Assembly (NCBI GenBank): GCA_900318915.1
Contig: ONMI01000033.1
Coordinates: 1 to 45,580, forward strand
Reading direction: 5' to 3'
DNA: 45,580 bases
From: an uncultured Prevotellaceae bacterium
GTDB taxonomy: Bacteria > Bacteroidota > Bacteroidia > Bacteroidales > Bacteroidaceae
Below, in pieces: positions 1-9,027 of the stretch (position 1 is its first letter; each line of letters starts with the position of its first letter). The translations under genes and the position numbers were made by a program. Under the pieces are notes generated by a model. It was not told the origin of the DNA. It did not search any database and was given only the letters and a program-made list of their open reading frames with translations.

Positions 1-114
1 AAGGAAATATTGGGCGAGAAATGGCTCACCAACAAATGGCTTCGCCTGGGCACCAGCCGCCTGGCCAACATGCTGCTGAGCGAAGTATTGGGTAAAGAAA
101 CGAAATTCTTCTAA
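1..114 (+). CDS. deoC: Deoxyribose-phosphate aldolase, C-terminal fragment
   Basis: Only the last 37 codons are in the window; the gene begins upstream of base 1. DeoC cleaves 2-deoxyribose-5-phosphate into glyceraldehyde-3-phosphate and acetaldehyde in deoxynucleoside catabolism, in the cytoplasm. The visible tail contains WLRLGTSRLANMLLSEVLG, matching the conserved DeoC C-terminus (R-x-G-x-S/T-S-x-L), whose glycine and serine help bind the substrate phosphate. The frame is open from base 1 to a TAA stop. It converges on the prenyl synthase gene, with a strong hairpin between them. Identity rests on a short fragment, so it is good but not certain. Confidence 0.75.
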   Translation, partial: KEILGEKWLTNKWLRLGTSRLANMLLSEVLGKETKFF

Positions 115-125
115 AAAGAAATCTT

Positions 126-177
126 CATACTAAAAAAGTCCAAATCAATCTGCTTTGATTTGGACTTTTTTAGTATG
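126..177. terminator. Bidirectional intrinsic terminator between deoC and the prenyl synthase gene
   Basis: A perfect 23-bp inverted repeat (126-148 and 155-177) has a 6-base loop. A run of A on the left arm and T on the right arm gives a U-tract on either strand. It lies between two convergent genes, so it probably ends both transcripts. Confidence 0.9.
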
Positions 178-192
178 ATGGGTTGATTCAGT

Positions 193-1170
193 CTATAAAT
201 TCCGTTGCGAAACGAACTGCAGATAGGCAGTAAACGCCTCTTTCAATTCCGCTGTTTTGACATGCCGGTCGATATATTTCATGGCGATATTCGACAACTC
301 ATCCATCTTGTTCTCCGCATACTGAATGCCGCCGCTCACTTTGGCATACTCCACCAAAACAGCCACCTCATCTTGATTGATGGTACCATTCTTAACCTTC
401 TTGGCAAGGGTTTTCATCGAATCAAGTGGTGTGGTTTTCAGTGCATAGATAATCGGAAGCGTCAATTTTCCCTCCAACATATCATTGCCGGTAGGTTTAC
501 CGATTTCTTTTGAATCGTAATAGTCGAAAATATCATCTCTGATTTGGAAAATCTTGCCTACACAAAGGCCAAAATCGCGTGAGGCAGCTATCTCGTCATC
601 GCTGGCGCCAACAGAAATAGCACCATTTTCGGAACAATTTGCAAAGAGAGAAGCAGTCTTTTTTTCAATCACATCGAAATAAACATTCTCAGAAATACCC
701 TCCTCGGAGAAATTATTCATCTGCAGGAGTTCTCCACTGGCCAATGTCTGGCCAAGAAGGGAAAGTCCCTCGATGATACGGATGTTTTTCGATTTCGATA
801 CATTGAGCAGCGCTGTGGAGAGAATATAATCACCCGTCAGAACGGCTACTTTATTATTATAACTGGCATTCACCGACGGCTGACCCCTGCGTTCAGAACT
901 CTCGTCCACCACATCGTCGTGAACCAGACTCGCCGTATGGAGCAATTCCAACCCCATGGCTGCATAGTGTGTGGTGTCATTGATAGCACCATAATTTTTG
1001 GCAGTGAGAAGGGTAAGAATAGGCCTCATGCGTTTGCCGCCACGCTGACGGATATGCTCCAGAACAGATGATAAAACGGGTTCTGAAGAGGTTAGCGAAC
1101 TGTTGAAAAGAGTGACAAAATCGTTTAGTTCGTTGGAAATTGGCTTCTTGATGATAGAAAGAAAATCCAT
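193..1170 (-). CDS. ispB: All-trans polyprenyl diphosphate synthase (IspB/HepT family)
   Basis: This 325-residue protein matches the usual length of long-chain trans-prenyltransferases, which add isopentenyl diphosphate units to an allylic primer to make the side chain of menaquinone. The first Asp-rich motif DDVVD is at residues 85-89, after GGKRMRP (44-50), which binds IPP diphosphate. The second, DDIFD, is at 212-216. All the Mg-binding aspartates are present, so it should be active. Product chain length cannot be read with confidence. It is transcribed divergently from polA and has its own promoter. The ispG gene in this window supplies the same pathway but is not linked to it. Confidence 0.9.
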   Translation of the reverse strand: MDFLSIIKKPISNELNDFVTLFNSSLTSSEPVLSSVLEHIRQRGGKRMRPILTLLTAKNYGAINDTTHYAAMGLELLHTASLVHDDVVDESSERRGQPSVNASYNNKVAVLTGDYILSTALLNVSKSKNIRIIEGLSLLGQTLASGELLQMNNFSEEGISENVYFDVIEKKTASLFANCSENGAISVGASDDEIAASRDFGLCVGKIFQIRDDIFDYYDSKEIGKPTGNDMLEGKLTLPIIYALKTTPLDSMKTLAKKVKNGTINQDEVAVLVEYAKVSGGIQYAENKMDELSNIAMKYIDRHVKTAELKEAFTAYLQFVSQRNL

Positions 1171-1189
1171 AAAAAATTTATTTTGAGCA

Positions 1190-1222
1190 CAAAAATAATA
1201 TTTTTATCTCAGAAATCGCGAA
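1190..1222 (-). promoter_or_regulatory. Bacteroidetes-type promoter for the prenyl synthase gene
   Basis: Read on the minus strand, TTCG is followed after 21 bases by TATTTTTG, a full match to the -7 element TAnnTTTG and 3/4 to the -33 TTTG. It lies about 20 bases upstream of the ATG, giving a very short leader. Confidence 0.6.
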
Positions 1223-1256
1223 AAAATAAGTAATTTTACGCAGAAATTTTGAAAAC

Positions 1257-4022
1257 ATGGAGAAAATATTCTTTTTAGACGCATACGCCCTGATTTACAG
1301 AGCTTACTATGCTTTCATCAAAAATCCCAGAATCAATTCAAAAGGTCAGAATACATCGGCCATACTGGGTTTTTGCAATACACTGCATGAGATTATCAGC
1401 AAAGAGCAGCCCCAATATATCGGCGTGGCCTTCGATCCACACGGACCCACCTTCAGAAGTGAGCTCTACGCACCTTATAAAGCACAACGCGAAGAGACAC
1501 CCGAAGACATCAGAACGGCTGTTCCCATCATCAAAGAGATACTGAAAGCCATGAATATTCCAGCTTTGGTACTCGACGGATTTGAGGCAGATGATGTGAT
1601 AGGAACCCTTGCTACAAAGGCCGGTGAGGCCCACCTTGACACCTATATGGTGACATCCGACAAGGATTACGGACAGTTGGTGAGCGACCATGTGCGCATG
1701 TACAAACCCAAACACGGTGGAGGCTACGACATCATCGGTCCCGAACAGATAGAAGAGAAATATGGTATCAGCACACCCAAGCAAGTGATAGACTTGCTGG
1801 CACTCATGGGCGACTCGGCCGACAATTTCCCTGGATGTCCCGGGGTAGGGGAGAAGACGGCCGTGAAACTGATCAATCAGTTTGGCAGCGTAGATCAACT
1901 TTTGGAGCGTACCGACGAACTGAAAGGAGCCATCAAGAAAAAAGTGGAGGAGCACACTGAAGAAATCAAAATCTCCTATACCCTCGCCACCATCAAGACC
2001 GACCTGTCGATTCCTCTCGACCTGGAACAACTCACCCTGAAAGCACCCGATGCCGACGAACTGGAGAAAATTTTCACCGAACTGGAGTTCAAGACCCTCA
2101 TCGACAAATTTCTTAATAAAAATAAAAAAATTAAAAAAAATCAGGTTCAACAACTCGATTTATTTGCAGAATTTGAAGACGAGGGGGCGGGCGAAGAAAA
2201 AAATTCGAGTTTTGAAGACCTAAAATCGAGGCCCCATCTTTACAAATTGGTTGAAAATAAGGAAGATATAAAAAAATTATGTGATTATTTATTGACAAAC
2301 GAAATAATCAGTCTAGACACGGAGACCACCTCGACCGATTCCATGTCGGCAGAATTGGTCGGTTTGAGCTTTTCGGTGAAGGAAGACGAGGCTTTTTATG
2401 TTCCCATCGCCGAAAATAGAGAGGAAGCCCAAAAAACCGTCGAACTGTTCCGACCCGTCTATGAAAATGAGGAAAGTCTGAAAGTGGGGCAGAACATCAA
2501 GTACGACATGAAGGTGCTGGCCAACTACGGCATCGAGGTGAAGGGACCACTTTTCGACACCATGATAGCCCACTACCTCATCCAGCCCGAAATGCGACAC
2601 AACATGGACATCCTGGCAGAGACCTACCTGCACTACAAGACCATCCACATCGACGAACTGATAGGCCCCCGTGGAAAACAGCAGAAGTCGATGCGCGATC
2701 TCCCGCCCAGTGCCGTTTACGAATATGCCGCCGAAGACGCCGATGTCACCTTAAGGCTGAAAAATGTGCTGGAGGCAAAACTCAAAGAGGTGGGAGCCGA
2801 AAAACTGTTCTTTGAACTGGAGATGCCCCTGGTGCCCGTATTGGCCGAAATGGAGCGCAACGGCGTATGCCTGGACACCAACTCCCTGCAGGAGACCTCG
2901 AAAGCGTTCACGCTCCGCATGCACGAAAAAGAAGAGCGCATCTACCAACTGGCAGGCGAAACCTTCAATATCTCCTCGCCCAAGCAAGTTGGCGACATAC
3001 TATTCGGCAAACTCAAAATCATAGAAAAAGCCAAGAAGACCAAGACAGGACAATATGTCACCTCGGAGGAAGTGCTCCAGCAATTGCGTCACAAGCATGA
3101 AATAGTAAACGAGATACTCGACTACCGGGCCCTGAAAAAACTGCTGAGCACCTACGTCGACGTGCTGCCCACACTTGTGAACCCCAAGACCGGCAAGATA
3201 CACACCTCCTTCAATCAGACCGTCACCGCCACCGGACGTCTCTCGTCGAGCGATCCCAACCTGCAGAACATACCCGTGAGGGGAGAAGACGGCAAGGAAA
3301 TAAGAAAAGCCTTCATACCCGAACCAGGATGCCTCTTCTTCTCGGCCGACTACAGCCAGATAGAACTGCGCGTGATGGCCCATCTGAGCGGTGATGAGAA
3401 CATGATAGAAGCCTTCCGCGAAGGCTACGACATACATGCCGCCACCGCCGCTAAGATATATAAGAAAGGAATAGAGGAGGTGAGCCGAGACGAGCGCACC
3501 AAAGCCAAGAGAGCCAATTTCGGCATCATCTACGGCATCACCGTGTTCGGACTGGCCGAACGCCTTGACATAGAACGCACCGAAGCCCGCCAACTCATTG
3601 ACGGTTATTTCGAGACCTTCCCCCAGGTAAAGGAATACATGGAGGCGGCGAAAGAAAAAGCCCGGCAGTTGGGCTATGCTGAGACCCTGTATCACAGAAG
3701 GCGCTATCTACCCGATATCAACAGCCGCAACAACACCGTGCGCTCCTTTGCCGAGCGCAATGCCATCAACGCCCCCATACAGGGCACGGCTGCCGACATC
3801 ATCAAGGTGGCCATGATACGCATACACCGCCGCTTCAAAGACGCCTACCTCCGTTCGAAACTCATCCTGCAGGTACACGACGAACTCAACTTCTCCGTCT
3901 ATCCGGAAGAAAAGGAAATGGTGGAACACATCGTGCTGGAAGAAATGCAGAAAGCCTGCGAACTCAGGGTGCCCCTCATAGCCGATGCAGGGTGGGGGGA
4001 CAATTGGCTCGAAGCCCATTAA
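1257..4022 (+). CDS. polA: DNA polymerase I with 5'-nuclease and intact proofreading domain
   Basis: This 921-residue family A polymerase acts in Okazaki fragment maturation and repair synthesis. The N-terminal 5'-nuclease (about 1-290) has FFLDAYALIYRAYY, SDKDYGQLV and a GDSADNFPGCPGVGEKTA helix-hairpin-helix region. The 3'-5' exonuclease (about 330-530) keeps D354 and E356, the NIKYD motif and the AAEDAD motif, so proofreading looks functional, unlike in Taq or Bacillus enzymes. The polymerase domain has motif A DYSQIELR (D698), motif B around KRANFGIIYG and motif C HDE (874-876). A lysine-rich, AT-rich linker between nuclease and exonuclease carries QLDLF (299-303), which matches the bacterial sliding-clamp-binding pentapeptide. 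The start is the first ATG and agrees with the family start. Confidence 0.97.
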   Translation: MEKIFFLDAYALIYRAYYAFIKNPRINSKGQNTSAILGFCNTLHEIISKEQPQYIGVAFDPHGPTFRSELYAPYKAQREETPEDIRTAVPIIKEILKAMNIPALVLDGFEADDVIGTLATKAGEAHLDTYMVTSDKDYGQLVSDHVRMYKPKHGGGYDIIGPEQIEEKYGISTPKQVIDLLALMGDSADNFPGCPGVGEKTAVKLINQFGSVDQLLERTDELKGAIKKKVEEHTEEIKISYTLATIKTDLSIPLDLEQLTLKAPDADELEKIFTELEFKTLIDKFLNKNKKIKKNQVQQLDLFAEFEDEGAGEEKNSSFEDLKSRPHLYKLVENKEDIKKLCDYLLTNEIISLDTETTSTDSMSAELVGLSFSVKEDEAFYVPIAENREEAQKTVELFRPVYENEESLKVGQNIKYDMKVLANYGIEVKGPLFDTMIAHYLIQPEMRHNMDILAETYLHYKTIHIDELIGPRGKQQKSMRDLPPSAVYEYAAEDADVTLRLKNVLEAKLKEVGAEKLFFELEMPLVPVLAEMERNGVCLDTNSLQETSKAFTLRMHEKEERIYQLAGETFNISSPKQVGDILFGKLKIIEKAKKTKTGQYVTSEEVLQQLRHKHEIVNEILDYRALKKLLSTYVDVLPTLVNPKTGKIHTSFNQTVTATGRLSSSDPNLQNIPVRGEDGKEIRKAFIPEPGCLFFSADYSQIELRVMAHLSGDENMIEAFREGYDIHAATAAKIYKKGIEEVSRDERTKAKRANFGIIYGITVFGLAERLDIERTEARQLIDGYFETFPQVKEYMEAAKEKARQLGYAETLYHRRRYLPDINSRNNTVRSFAERNAINAPIQGTAADIIKVAMIRIHRRFKDAYLRSKLILQVHDELNFSVYPEEKEMVEHIVLEEMQKACELRVPLIADAGWGDNWLEAH

Positions 4023-4053
4023 ATTTTTCATTAACAATCTGATTTTCAATTAT

Positions 4054-4093
4054 TTAAGTCTCATGATGATATATTGTTCATCATGAGGCTTAA
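4054..4093 (+). terminator. Stem-loop downstream of polA
   Basis: A 16-bp stem (4054-4069 with 4078-4093) and 8-base loop lies 32 bases after the polA stop. The single imperfect pair is U-G in the plus-strand RNA, consistent with selection on the polA transcript. No clear U-tract follows, so it may be a weak terminator or a 3'-end stabiliser. Confidence 0.5.
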
Positions 4094-4253
4094 AGATTTT
4101 GAACAAAAAATACAAAACAATAGGGTAGGGGAGGAGACCCATTGGGTGAAAAGCCGTTAGAAAAAGGCGATTAGCACAAAATAACACCTCTTCAGACACA
4201 TATTAGAAGAAAAATGCGTAACTTCGCAGCGAAAAATCAACAGAAGACAAAAA

Positions 4254-5354
4254 ATGGCATTAAAATGTGGTATCGTGGGCTTGCCCAATGTAGGCAAATC
4301 CACACTTTTCAATTGTCTGTCGAGCGCCAAGGCACAAGCCGCCAATTTCCCGTTCTGCACCATTGAGCCCAATGTGGGCGTGATAACCGTACCCGACGAG
4401 CGACTGGGCCGTCTGGCTGAGATTGTACATCCCGGACGCATCGTTCCCGCCACCTGCGAGATTGTGGACATCGCCGGACTGGTGAAAGGCGCCTCTAAAG
4501 GAGAAGGTCTTGGCAACAAGTTCCTGGGCAACATCCGTGAGACCGACGCCATCATCCATGTGCTGCGCTGTTTCGACGACGACAACATCACCCATGTAGA
4601 TGCCACCATCGACCCCATACGCGACAAGGAAATCATCGACACAGAGCTCCAGCTCAAAGACCTGGAAACCATCGAGTCGCGCCTCTCGCGCCAGGCCAAG
4701 GCCGCAGCCGCCGGCAACAAGGATGCCAAGGTAGAGCTCAAGGTGCTCGAGGCCTACAAGGAAGTGTTGGAAAAAGGCCTCAACGCCCGCACCGTGACCT
4801 TCGACAGCAAGGAAGAGCAGCAGGCCGCCCACGACCTGTTCCTGCTCACCGCCAAGCCCGTGCTGTATGTATGCAATGTTGACGAGTCGTCGGCCAAGGA
4901 CGGCAACGACTATTCCCGCCGTGTGGAGGCCGTGGCCAAGGAAGAAGGTGCCGAGGTGCTCGTCATAGCCGCCAAGACCGAAGAAGACATCGCCAGTTTT
5001 GAGAGCTATGAAGACAAGAAACTCTTCCTCGACGAGCTGGGGCTGGAAGAGAGCGGTGTGAACCGCCTCACGAAGAAAGCCTACGCCCTGCTCAACCTGC
5101 AGACCTTCATCACGGCAGGCGAGATGGAAGTGAAGGCCTGGACCTACCGCAAAGGCTGGAAAGCCCCGCAGTGCGCCGGTGTGATACACTCCGACTTTGA
5201 GAAAGGCTTCATCCGTGCCGAGGTCATCAAATACGACGACTATATCCACTACGGTTCAGAAGCTGCTGTGCGCGAGGCCGGCAAGCTGTCGGTGGAAGGC
5301 AAGGAATATGTAGTGCAGGACGGCGACATCATGCACTTCCGCTTCAATGTATAG
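4254..5354 (+). CDS. ychF: Ribosome-associated ATPase YchF (Obg family)
   Basis: This 366-residue protein has the family's usual length (about 363). The P-loop GLPNVGKSTLFNCL starts near residue 8. The G3 motif is DIAGLVKGASKGEG. The G4 position reads NVDE where a GTPase has NKxD, the known reason YchF prefers ATP. A C-terminal TGS-like domain ends in the typical VQDGDIMHFRFNV. YchF binds ribosomes and takes part in translation-linked stress responses. It is followed 18 bases later by lgt and is probably co-transcribed with it. A partial promoter match, TAACTTCG at 4219-4226, lies upstream without a clear -33 element. Confidence 0.95.
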   Translation: MALKCGIVGLPNVGKSTLFNCLSSAKAQAANFPFCTIEPNVGVITVPDERLGRLAEIVHPGRIVPATCEIVDIAGLVKGASKGEGLGNKFLGNIRETDAIIHVLRCFDDDNITHVDATIDPIRDKEIIDTELQLKDLETIESRLSRQAKAAAAGNKDAKVELKVLEAYKEVLEKGLNARTVTFDSKEEQQAAHDLFLLTAKPVLYVCNVDESSAKDGNDYSRRVEAVAKEEGAEVLVIAAKTEEDIASFESYEDKKLFLDELGLEESGVNRLTKKAYALLNLQTFITAGEMEVKAWTYRKGWKAPQCAGVIHSDFEKGFIRAEVIKYDDYIHYGSEAAVREAGKLSVEGKEYVVQDGDIMHFRFNV

Positions 5355-5372
5355 ACCCAAACACCCCCATTC

Positions 5373-6227
5373 ATGATTAGTCAACTGCTCTATATCGTAT
5401 GGAATCCCGACGAGACGGCCCTGCAGTTGGGCTCGCTCTCCATCCGCTGGTATTCACTCTGCTGGCTCATCGGCCTGTTGCTGGCCTATCTGCTCGTTCA
5501 CAAGCTCTACAAAGAGCAGAAGATAAAAGAAGAGTATTTCGACCCCCTCTTCATCTATTGCTTTCTCGGCATTCTGGTGGGTGCCCGTCTGGGCCACTGC
5601 CTTTTCTACGAACCCGGCTACTTCCTGAGCAGCGGCGAGCACATCATTGAGATGTTCCTGCCCATTCACAAGATTGGCGGCTCCTGGAAATTCACCGGCT
5701 ATGAGGGGCTGGCCTCACACGGCGGCACACTGGGCCTTATCATCGCCCTGTATCTCTATTACCGCAAGACCCATCTCAACCTGTGGACCGTGCTCGACAA
5801 CATCGCCATTGCCACGCCCGTGACGGCCTGTTTCATCCGCCTGGGCAACCTGATGAATTCGGAGATAATAGGCAAGGTGACCGATGTGCCCTGGGCCTTC
5901 TACTTTGTCAACGCCGGTCCCGAACTGGGTGTTGACCCGCGGCATCCCGGTCAGCTCTACGAAGCCATCGCCTATCTCATTTTCTTCTTTATCGGATGGT
6001 ATCTCTACCGCAAGCGTCCTGAGAAGGTAGGCACGGGATTCTTTTTCGGTCTCTGCCTCACCCTCATCTTCACGGCCCGTTTCTTCATAGAGTTCACCAA
6101 GATCAACCAGGTGGATTTTGAGAACAGTCTGCCGCTCGACATGGGTCAGCTGCTCAGCATTCCCTATATCGTGCTCGGAATTGTGTGCATGATAGGCGGA
6201 AAATGGATGAAGGGAGTGAAAAAATAA
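5373..6227 (+). CDS. lgt: Prolipoprotein diacylglyceryl transferase
   Basis: Lgt moves diacylglycerol from phosphatidylglycerol to the lipobox cysteine of prolipoproteins in the inner membrane, the first step of lipoprotein maturation. The 284-residue protein has about seven hydrophobic segments. Family motifs are visible: [15 protein letters not shown] near the N-terminus, YEGLASHGG (with the essential His), the signature [12 protein letters not shown], and RHPGQLYEA. All expected key positions are present. It shares a likely transcript with ychF. Several predicted substrates are encoded in this window: the lipoproteins ending at 29107 and 44518. The stop codon lies in the loop of a terminator hairpin. 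Confidence 0.95.
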   Translation: MISQLLYIVWNPDETALQLGSLSIRWYSLCWLIGLLLAYLLVHKLYKEQKIKEEYFDPLFIYCFLGILVGARLGHCLFYEPGYFLSSGEHIIEMFLPIHKIGGSWKFTGYEGLASHGGTLGLIIALYLYYRKTHLNLWTVLDNIAIATPVTACFIRLGNLMNSEIIGKVTDVPWAFYFVNAGPELGVDPRHPGQLYEAIAYLIFFFIGWYLYRKRPEKVGTGFFFGLCLTLIFTARFFIEFTKINQVDFENSLPLDMGQLLSIPYIVLGIVCMIGGKWMKGVKK

Positions 6228-6241
6228 TCACTCCCTTCATC
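6206..6241. terminator. Terminator overlapping the lgt stop codon, between lgt and mutS
   Basis: A perfect 14-bp stem (6206-6219 with 6228-6241) encloses an A-rich 8-base loop that holds the lgt TAA (6225-6227). It sits between convergent lgt and mutS. The final five lgt codons form the left arm, so coding and termination signals are overlaid. The right flank is T-rich. Confidence 0.7.
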
Positions 6242-6253
6242 GCTCATTTCATT

Positions 6254-8875
6254 TTACTTACCTACTATTTTCTGTATCTCATGCAGCTTGTTGAGTGCTT
6301 CAAGCGGCGTTAGATTATTGATGTCGATACCCATCAGCTCATCGCGCACCATGCTGAGCATAGGGTCGTCGAGTTGGAAGAAGCTCAGCTGCATGCCCTC
6401 GCGCGTTTGCGCGATGTTGTCCACCTGCGGTTTGCCCACCGCGCCCACACCGTTGCTGTCGGCCTCCAACCGCTTCAGGATGGTGTTGGCCCTTTTCACG
6501 ATGCTCTTGGGCATGCCGGCTATCTCCGCCACATGAATACCGAAAGAGTGCTCCGAACCGCCTCTTTCCAGTTTGCGCAGGAAGATCACCCTGTTGTCCA
6601 CCTCTTTCACACTCACATTATAATTCTTGATACGGGCGAAATGCTTCTCCATCTCGTTCAGCTCATGATAGTGGGTGGCAAAGAGCGTGCGGGCCCTGGC
6701 CCGCGCGTGCTCGTGCAGATACTCCACGATGGCCCAGGCTATCGAGATGCCGTCGTAGGTAGACGTGCCGCGGCCCAGCTCATCGAAGAGCACCAGCGAG
6801 CGCGGCGACACATTGTTCAGGATATTGGCCGCCTCGGTCATTTCCACCATAAAGGTCGACTCACCCTGTGAAATATTGTCGGAGGCGCCCACACGGGTGA
6901 AGATTTTGTCCACCAGACCGATTCTCGCGCGCTCTGCGGGCACGAAGCTGCCTATTTGGGTAAGGAGTACGATGAGGGCCGTTTGTCGCAGCAGAGCCGA
7001 TTTACCGGCCATATTCGGGCCCGTGATGATAATAATCTGCTGGTTGTCGCTGTCGAGCCGTATGTCATTGGGCACGTATCGCTCATCGATGGGCAGTTGG
7101 GTCTCGATGACCGGATGTCTTCCCTGCACGATATCAATTACGTCGGATTCGTCGATGACGGGCCGCACATAGTGGTGCTGTTCGGCCACCAGTGCGAAAG
7201 AGAGCAGGCAGTCGATGCGCGCTATGAGGCTGGCATTGGTCTGGATGGCCGGGATATAGTCCTGCAGCGCCACCACCAGTTCGTTGAACAGTTGCGTCTC
7301 GAGCGCCAGAATCCGGTCCTCGGCACCGAGTATTTTTTCCTCATATTCCTTCAGTTCCTGTGTGATGTAGCGCTCGGCCTGCGCCAGCGTCTGTTTTCTC
7401 ACCCATTCGGCCGGCACCTTGTCCTTGTAGGTGTTGCGCACCTCGAGGTAGTAGCCGAACACATTGTTGTAGCCTATCTTCAGCGAACTGATGCCAGTGA
7501 GTTCCGACTCTCTCTCCTGTATCTTGAGCAGATAGTCCTTACCGCTGTAGGCGATGGAGCGCAGTTCGTCGAGCTGTGCGTTCACCCCGTTGTTTATCAC
7601 ATTGCCCTTGTTCACGAGCAGGGGAAGGTCGGGTTTTAGCTCGCGTTGTATCCGGTCGCGTATCAGCACGCAGGGGTTGAGTTGCTCACCCAATCGGAGC
7701 AGCACCTCGTTGTCGGTCTGCTCACAGGCTTTTTTCACCACCTCCACGGCCTGCAGCGCCACCTTGAGCTGCATCACCTCACGCGGCGACACGCGTCCCA
7801 CGGCCACTTTCGAGATGATACGTTCCAAGTCGCCCATCTGGTGAAACTGCTCATCGAGCAACTCGCGCAAATCGGGCTCCTTGAAGAAATACTCCACCAC
7901 CTCATGGCGCTCGGTGATAGGCTGCACATCCTTGAGCGGGAACATCATCCAGCGTTTCAGCAGTCGGCTTCCCATGGGGGTCGACGTCTTGTCAATCACC
8001 TGCAGGAGCGATGAGCCCTCATCGTGCATGGTATCCAGCAGTTCGAGCGAACGGATGGTGAATTTGTCGAGCCGCACGTATTTTTCTTCCTCAATACGGG
8101 AGATAGACGTGATATGGCCCAGTTGGGTATGCTGGGTGAGCTCGAGATACTGCAGGATGGCCCCTGCGGCCACCACGCCGTTGCGCAGATGGTCCACCCC
8201 GAAGCCCTTCAGCGACCTGGTCTGGAAATGCTTCAGGAGTTTCTGCCGGGCAGTGGCCTCGGTGAACACCCAGTCGTCGAGTTCGAAAATGCACAGTTTG
8301 TTGCCGAAGTAGCGTTCAAAGTCATTTTTCCTGGAGCGGTCGTAGAGCACCTCTTTCGGTTGGAAGTTGCCCAACAGTTTCTCCACATAGTCGTAGGTAC
8401 CTTCGCCGGTGAAGAACTCGCCGGTAGAGATGTCAAGGAAAGCCACTCCGCATGCCGTCTTGCCGAAATGAACGGCACAGAGAAAATTGTTTTCTTTGTA
8501 GTTGAGCACATTGTCGCTCATGGCCACACCCGGTGTCACCAGTTCGGTGATACCCCTTTTCACCAGTTTCTTGGTGAGTTTCGGGTCTTCCAGCTGGTCG
8601 CAGATAGCCACCCGCCGTCCGGCGCGTATCAGTTTGGGCAGGTACGTATCGAGTGCGTGGTGCGGAAATCCGGCCATCTCTGTCGTGCCGGTGCTCGCCC
8701 CGTTGTTCCGTCGGGTCAGGGTGATACCCAATATTTTGGAGGCGGCCACCGCATCCTCGCAATACGTCTCATAGAAGTCGCCGCACCTGAAGAGCATGAG
8801 CGCATCGGGATGTTTTGCTTTCAGGCTGAAAAACTGCTGCATCATAGGGGTCAGCCCCTTTTCTTTTTTGGCCAT
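6254..8875 (-). CDS. mutS: DNA mismatch repair protein MutS
   Basis: I place the start at 8875, giving 873 residues beginning [12 protein letters not shown], which fits the family N-terminus. A longer open frame reaches 8929, but that start would lie upstream of the promoter's -7 element. MutS recognises mismatches and starts repair. The mismatch-reading F-x-E motif is F34 and E36 (GDFYETY). The ATPase domain has Walker A GPNMAGKS near 619-626, [10 protein letters not shown] (Walker B), and [10 protein letters not shown]-terminal QLSFF at 829-833 resembles the sliding-clamp-binding peptide. No mutL is nearby. The gene appears monocistronic, between a promoter at 8900-8930 and the terminator at 6206-6241. 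Confidence 0.96.
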   Translation of the reverse strand: MAKKEKGLTPMMQQFFSLKAKHPDALMLFRCGDFYETYCEDAVAASKILGITLTRRNNGASTGTTEMAGFPHHALDTYLPKLIRAGRRVAICDQLEDPKLTKKLVKRGITELVTPGVAMSDNVLNYKENNFLCAVHFGKTACGVAFLDISTGEFFTGEGTYDYVEKLLGNFQPKEVLYDRSRKNDFERYFGNKLCIFELDDWVFTEATARQKLLKHFQTRSLKGFGVDHLRNGVVAAGAILQYLELTQHTQLGHITSISRIEEEKYVRLDKFTIRSLELLDTMHDEGSSLLQVIDKTSTPMGSRLLKRWMMFPLKDVQPITERHEVVEYFFKEPDLRELLDEQFHQMGDLERIISKVAVGRVSPREVMQLKVALQAVEVVKKACEQTDNEVLLRLGEQLNPCVLIRDRIQRELKPDLPLLVNKGNVINNGVNAQLDELRSIAYSGKDYLLKIQERESELTGISSLKIGYNNVFGYYLEVRNTYKDKVPAEWVRKQTLAQAERYITQELKEYEEKILGAEDRILALETQLFNELVVALQDYIPAIQTNASLIARIDCLLSFALVAEQHHYVRPVIDESDVIDIVQGRHPVIETQLPIDERYVPNDIRLDSDNQQIIIITGPNMAGKSALLRQTALIVLLTQIGSFVPAERARIGLVDKIFTRVGASDNISQGESTFMVEMTEAANILNNVSPRSLVLFDELGRGTSTYDGISIAWAIVEYLHEHARARARTLFATHYHELNEMEKHFARIKNYNVSVKEVDNRVIFLRKLERGGSEHSFGIHVAEIAGMPKSIVKRANTILKRLEADSNGVGAVGKPQVDNIAQTREGMQLSFFQLDDPMLSMVRDELMGIDINNLTPLEALNKLHEIQKIVGK

Positions 8876-8899
8876 AAGAAATGATTGTTTTGAGCGATG

Positions 8900-8930
8900 C
8901 AAAGTTAGCAAAAATTTCCCATACTGCAAG
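8900..8930 (-). promoter_or_regulatory. Promoter of mutS
   Basis: On the minus strand CTTG, 19 bases, TAACTTTG: an exact -7 element and 3/4 of the -33 element. Its position 25 bases before the ATG at 8875 supports that start. Confidence 0.75.
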
Positions 8931-9027
8931 ACGAAAAAACACGCTCACTCATATATCCTCCAAAAACCCGACGACCTGAACAAATTCATCAACGAACAGA
9001 TGGCAAAAGCAAAGAAAAAGCTCTTTG

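Noticed and set aside
8876-8929. An 18-codon N-terminal extension of MutS
   Set aside because: The -7 promoter element lies inside this stretch and the extension does not resemble MutS N-termini.
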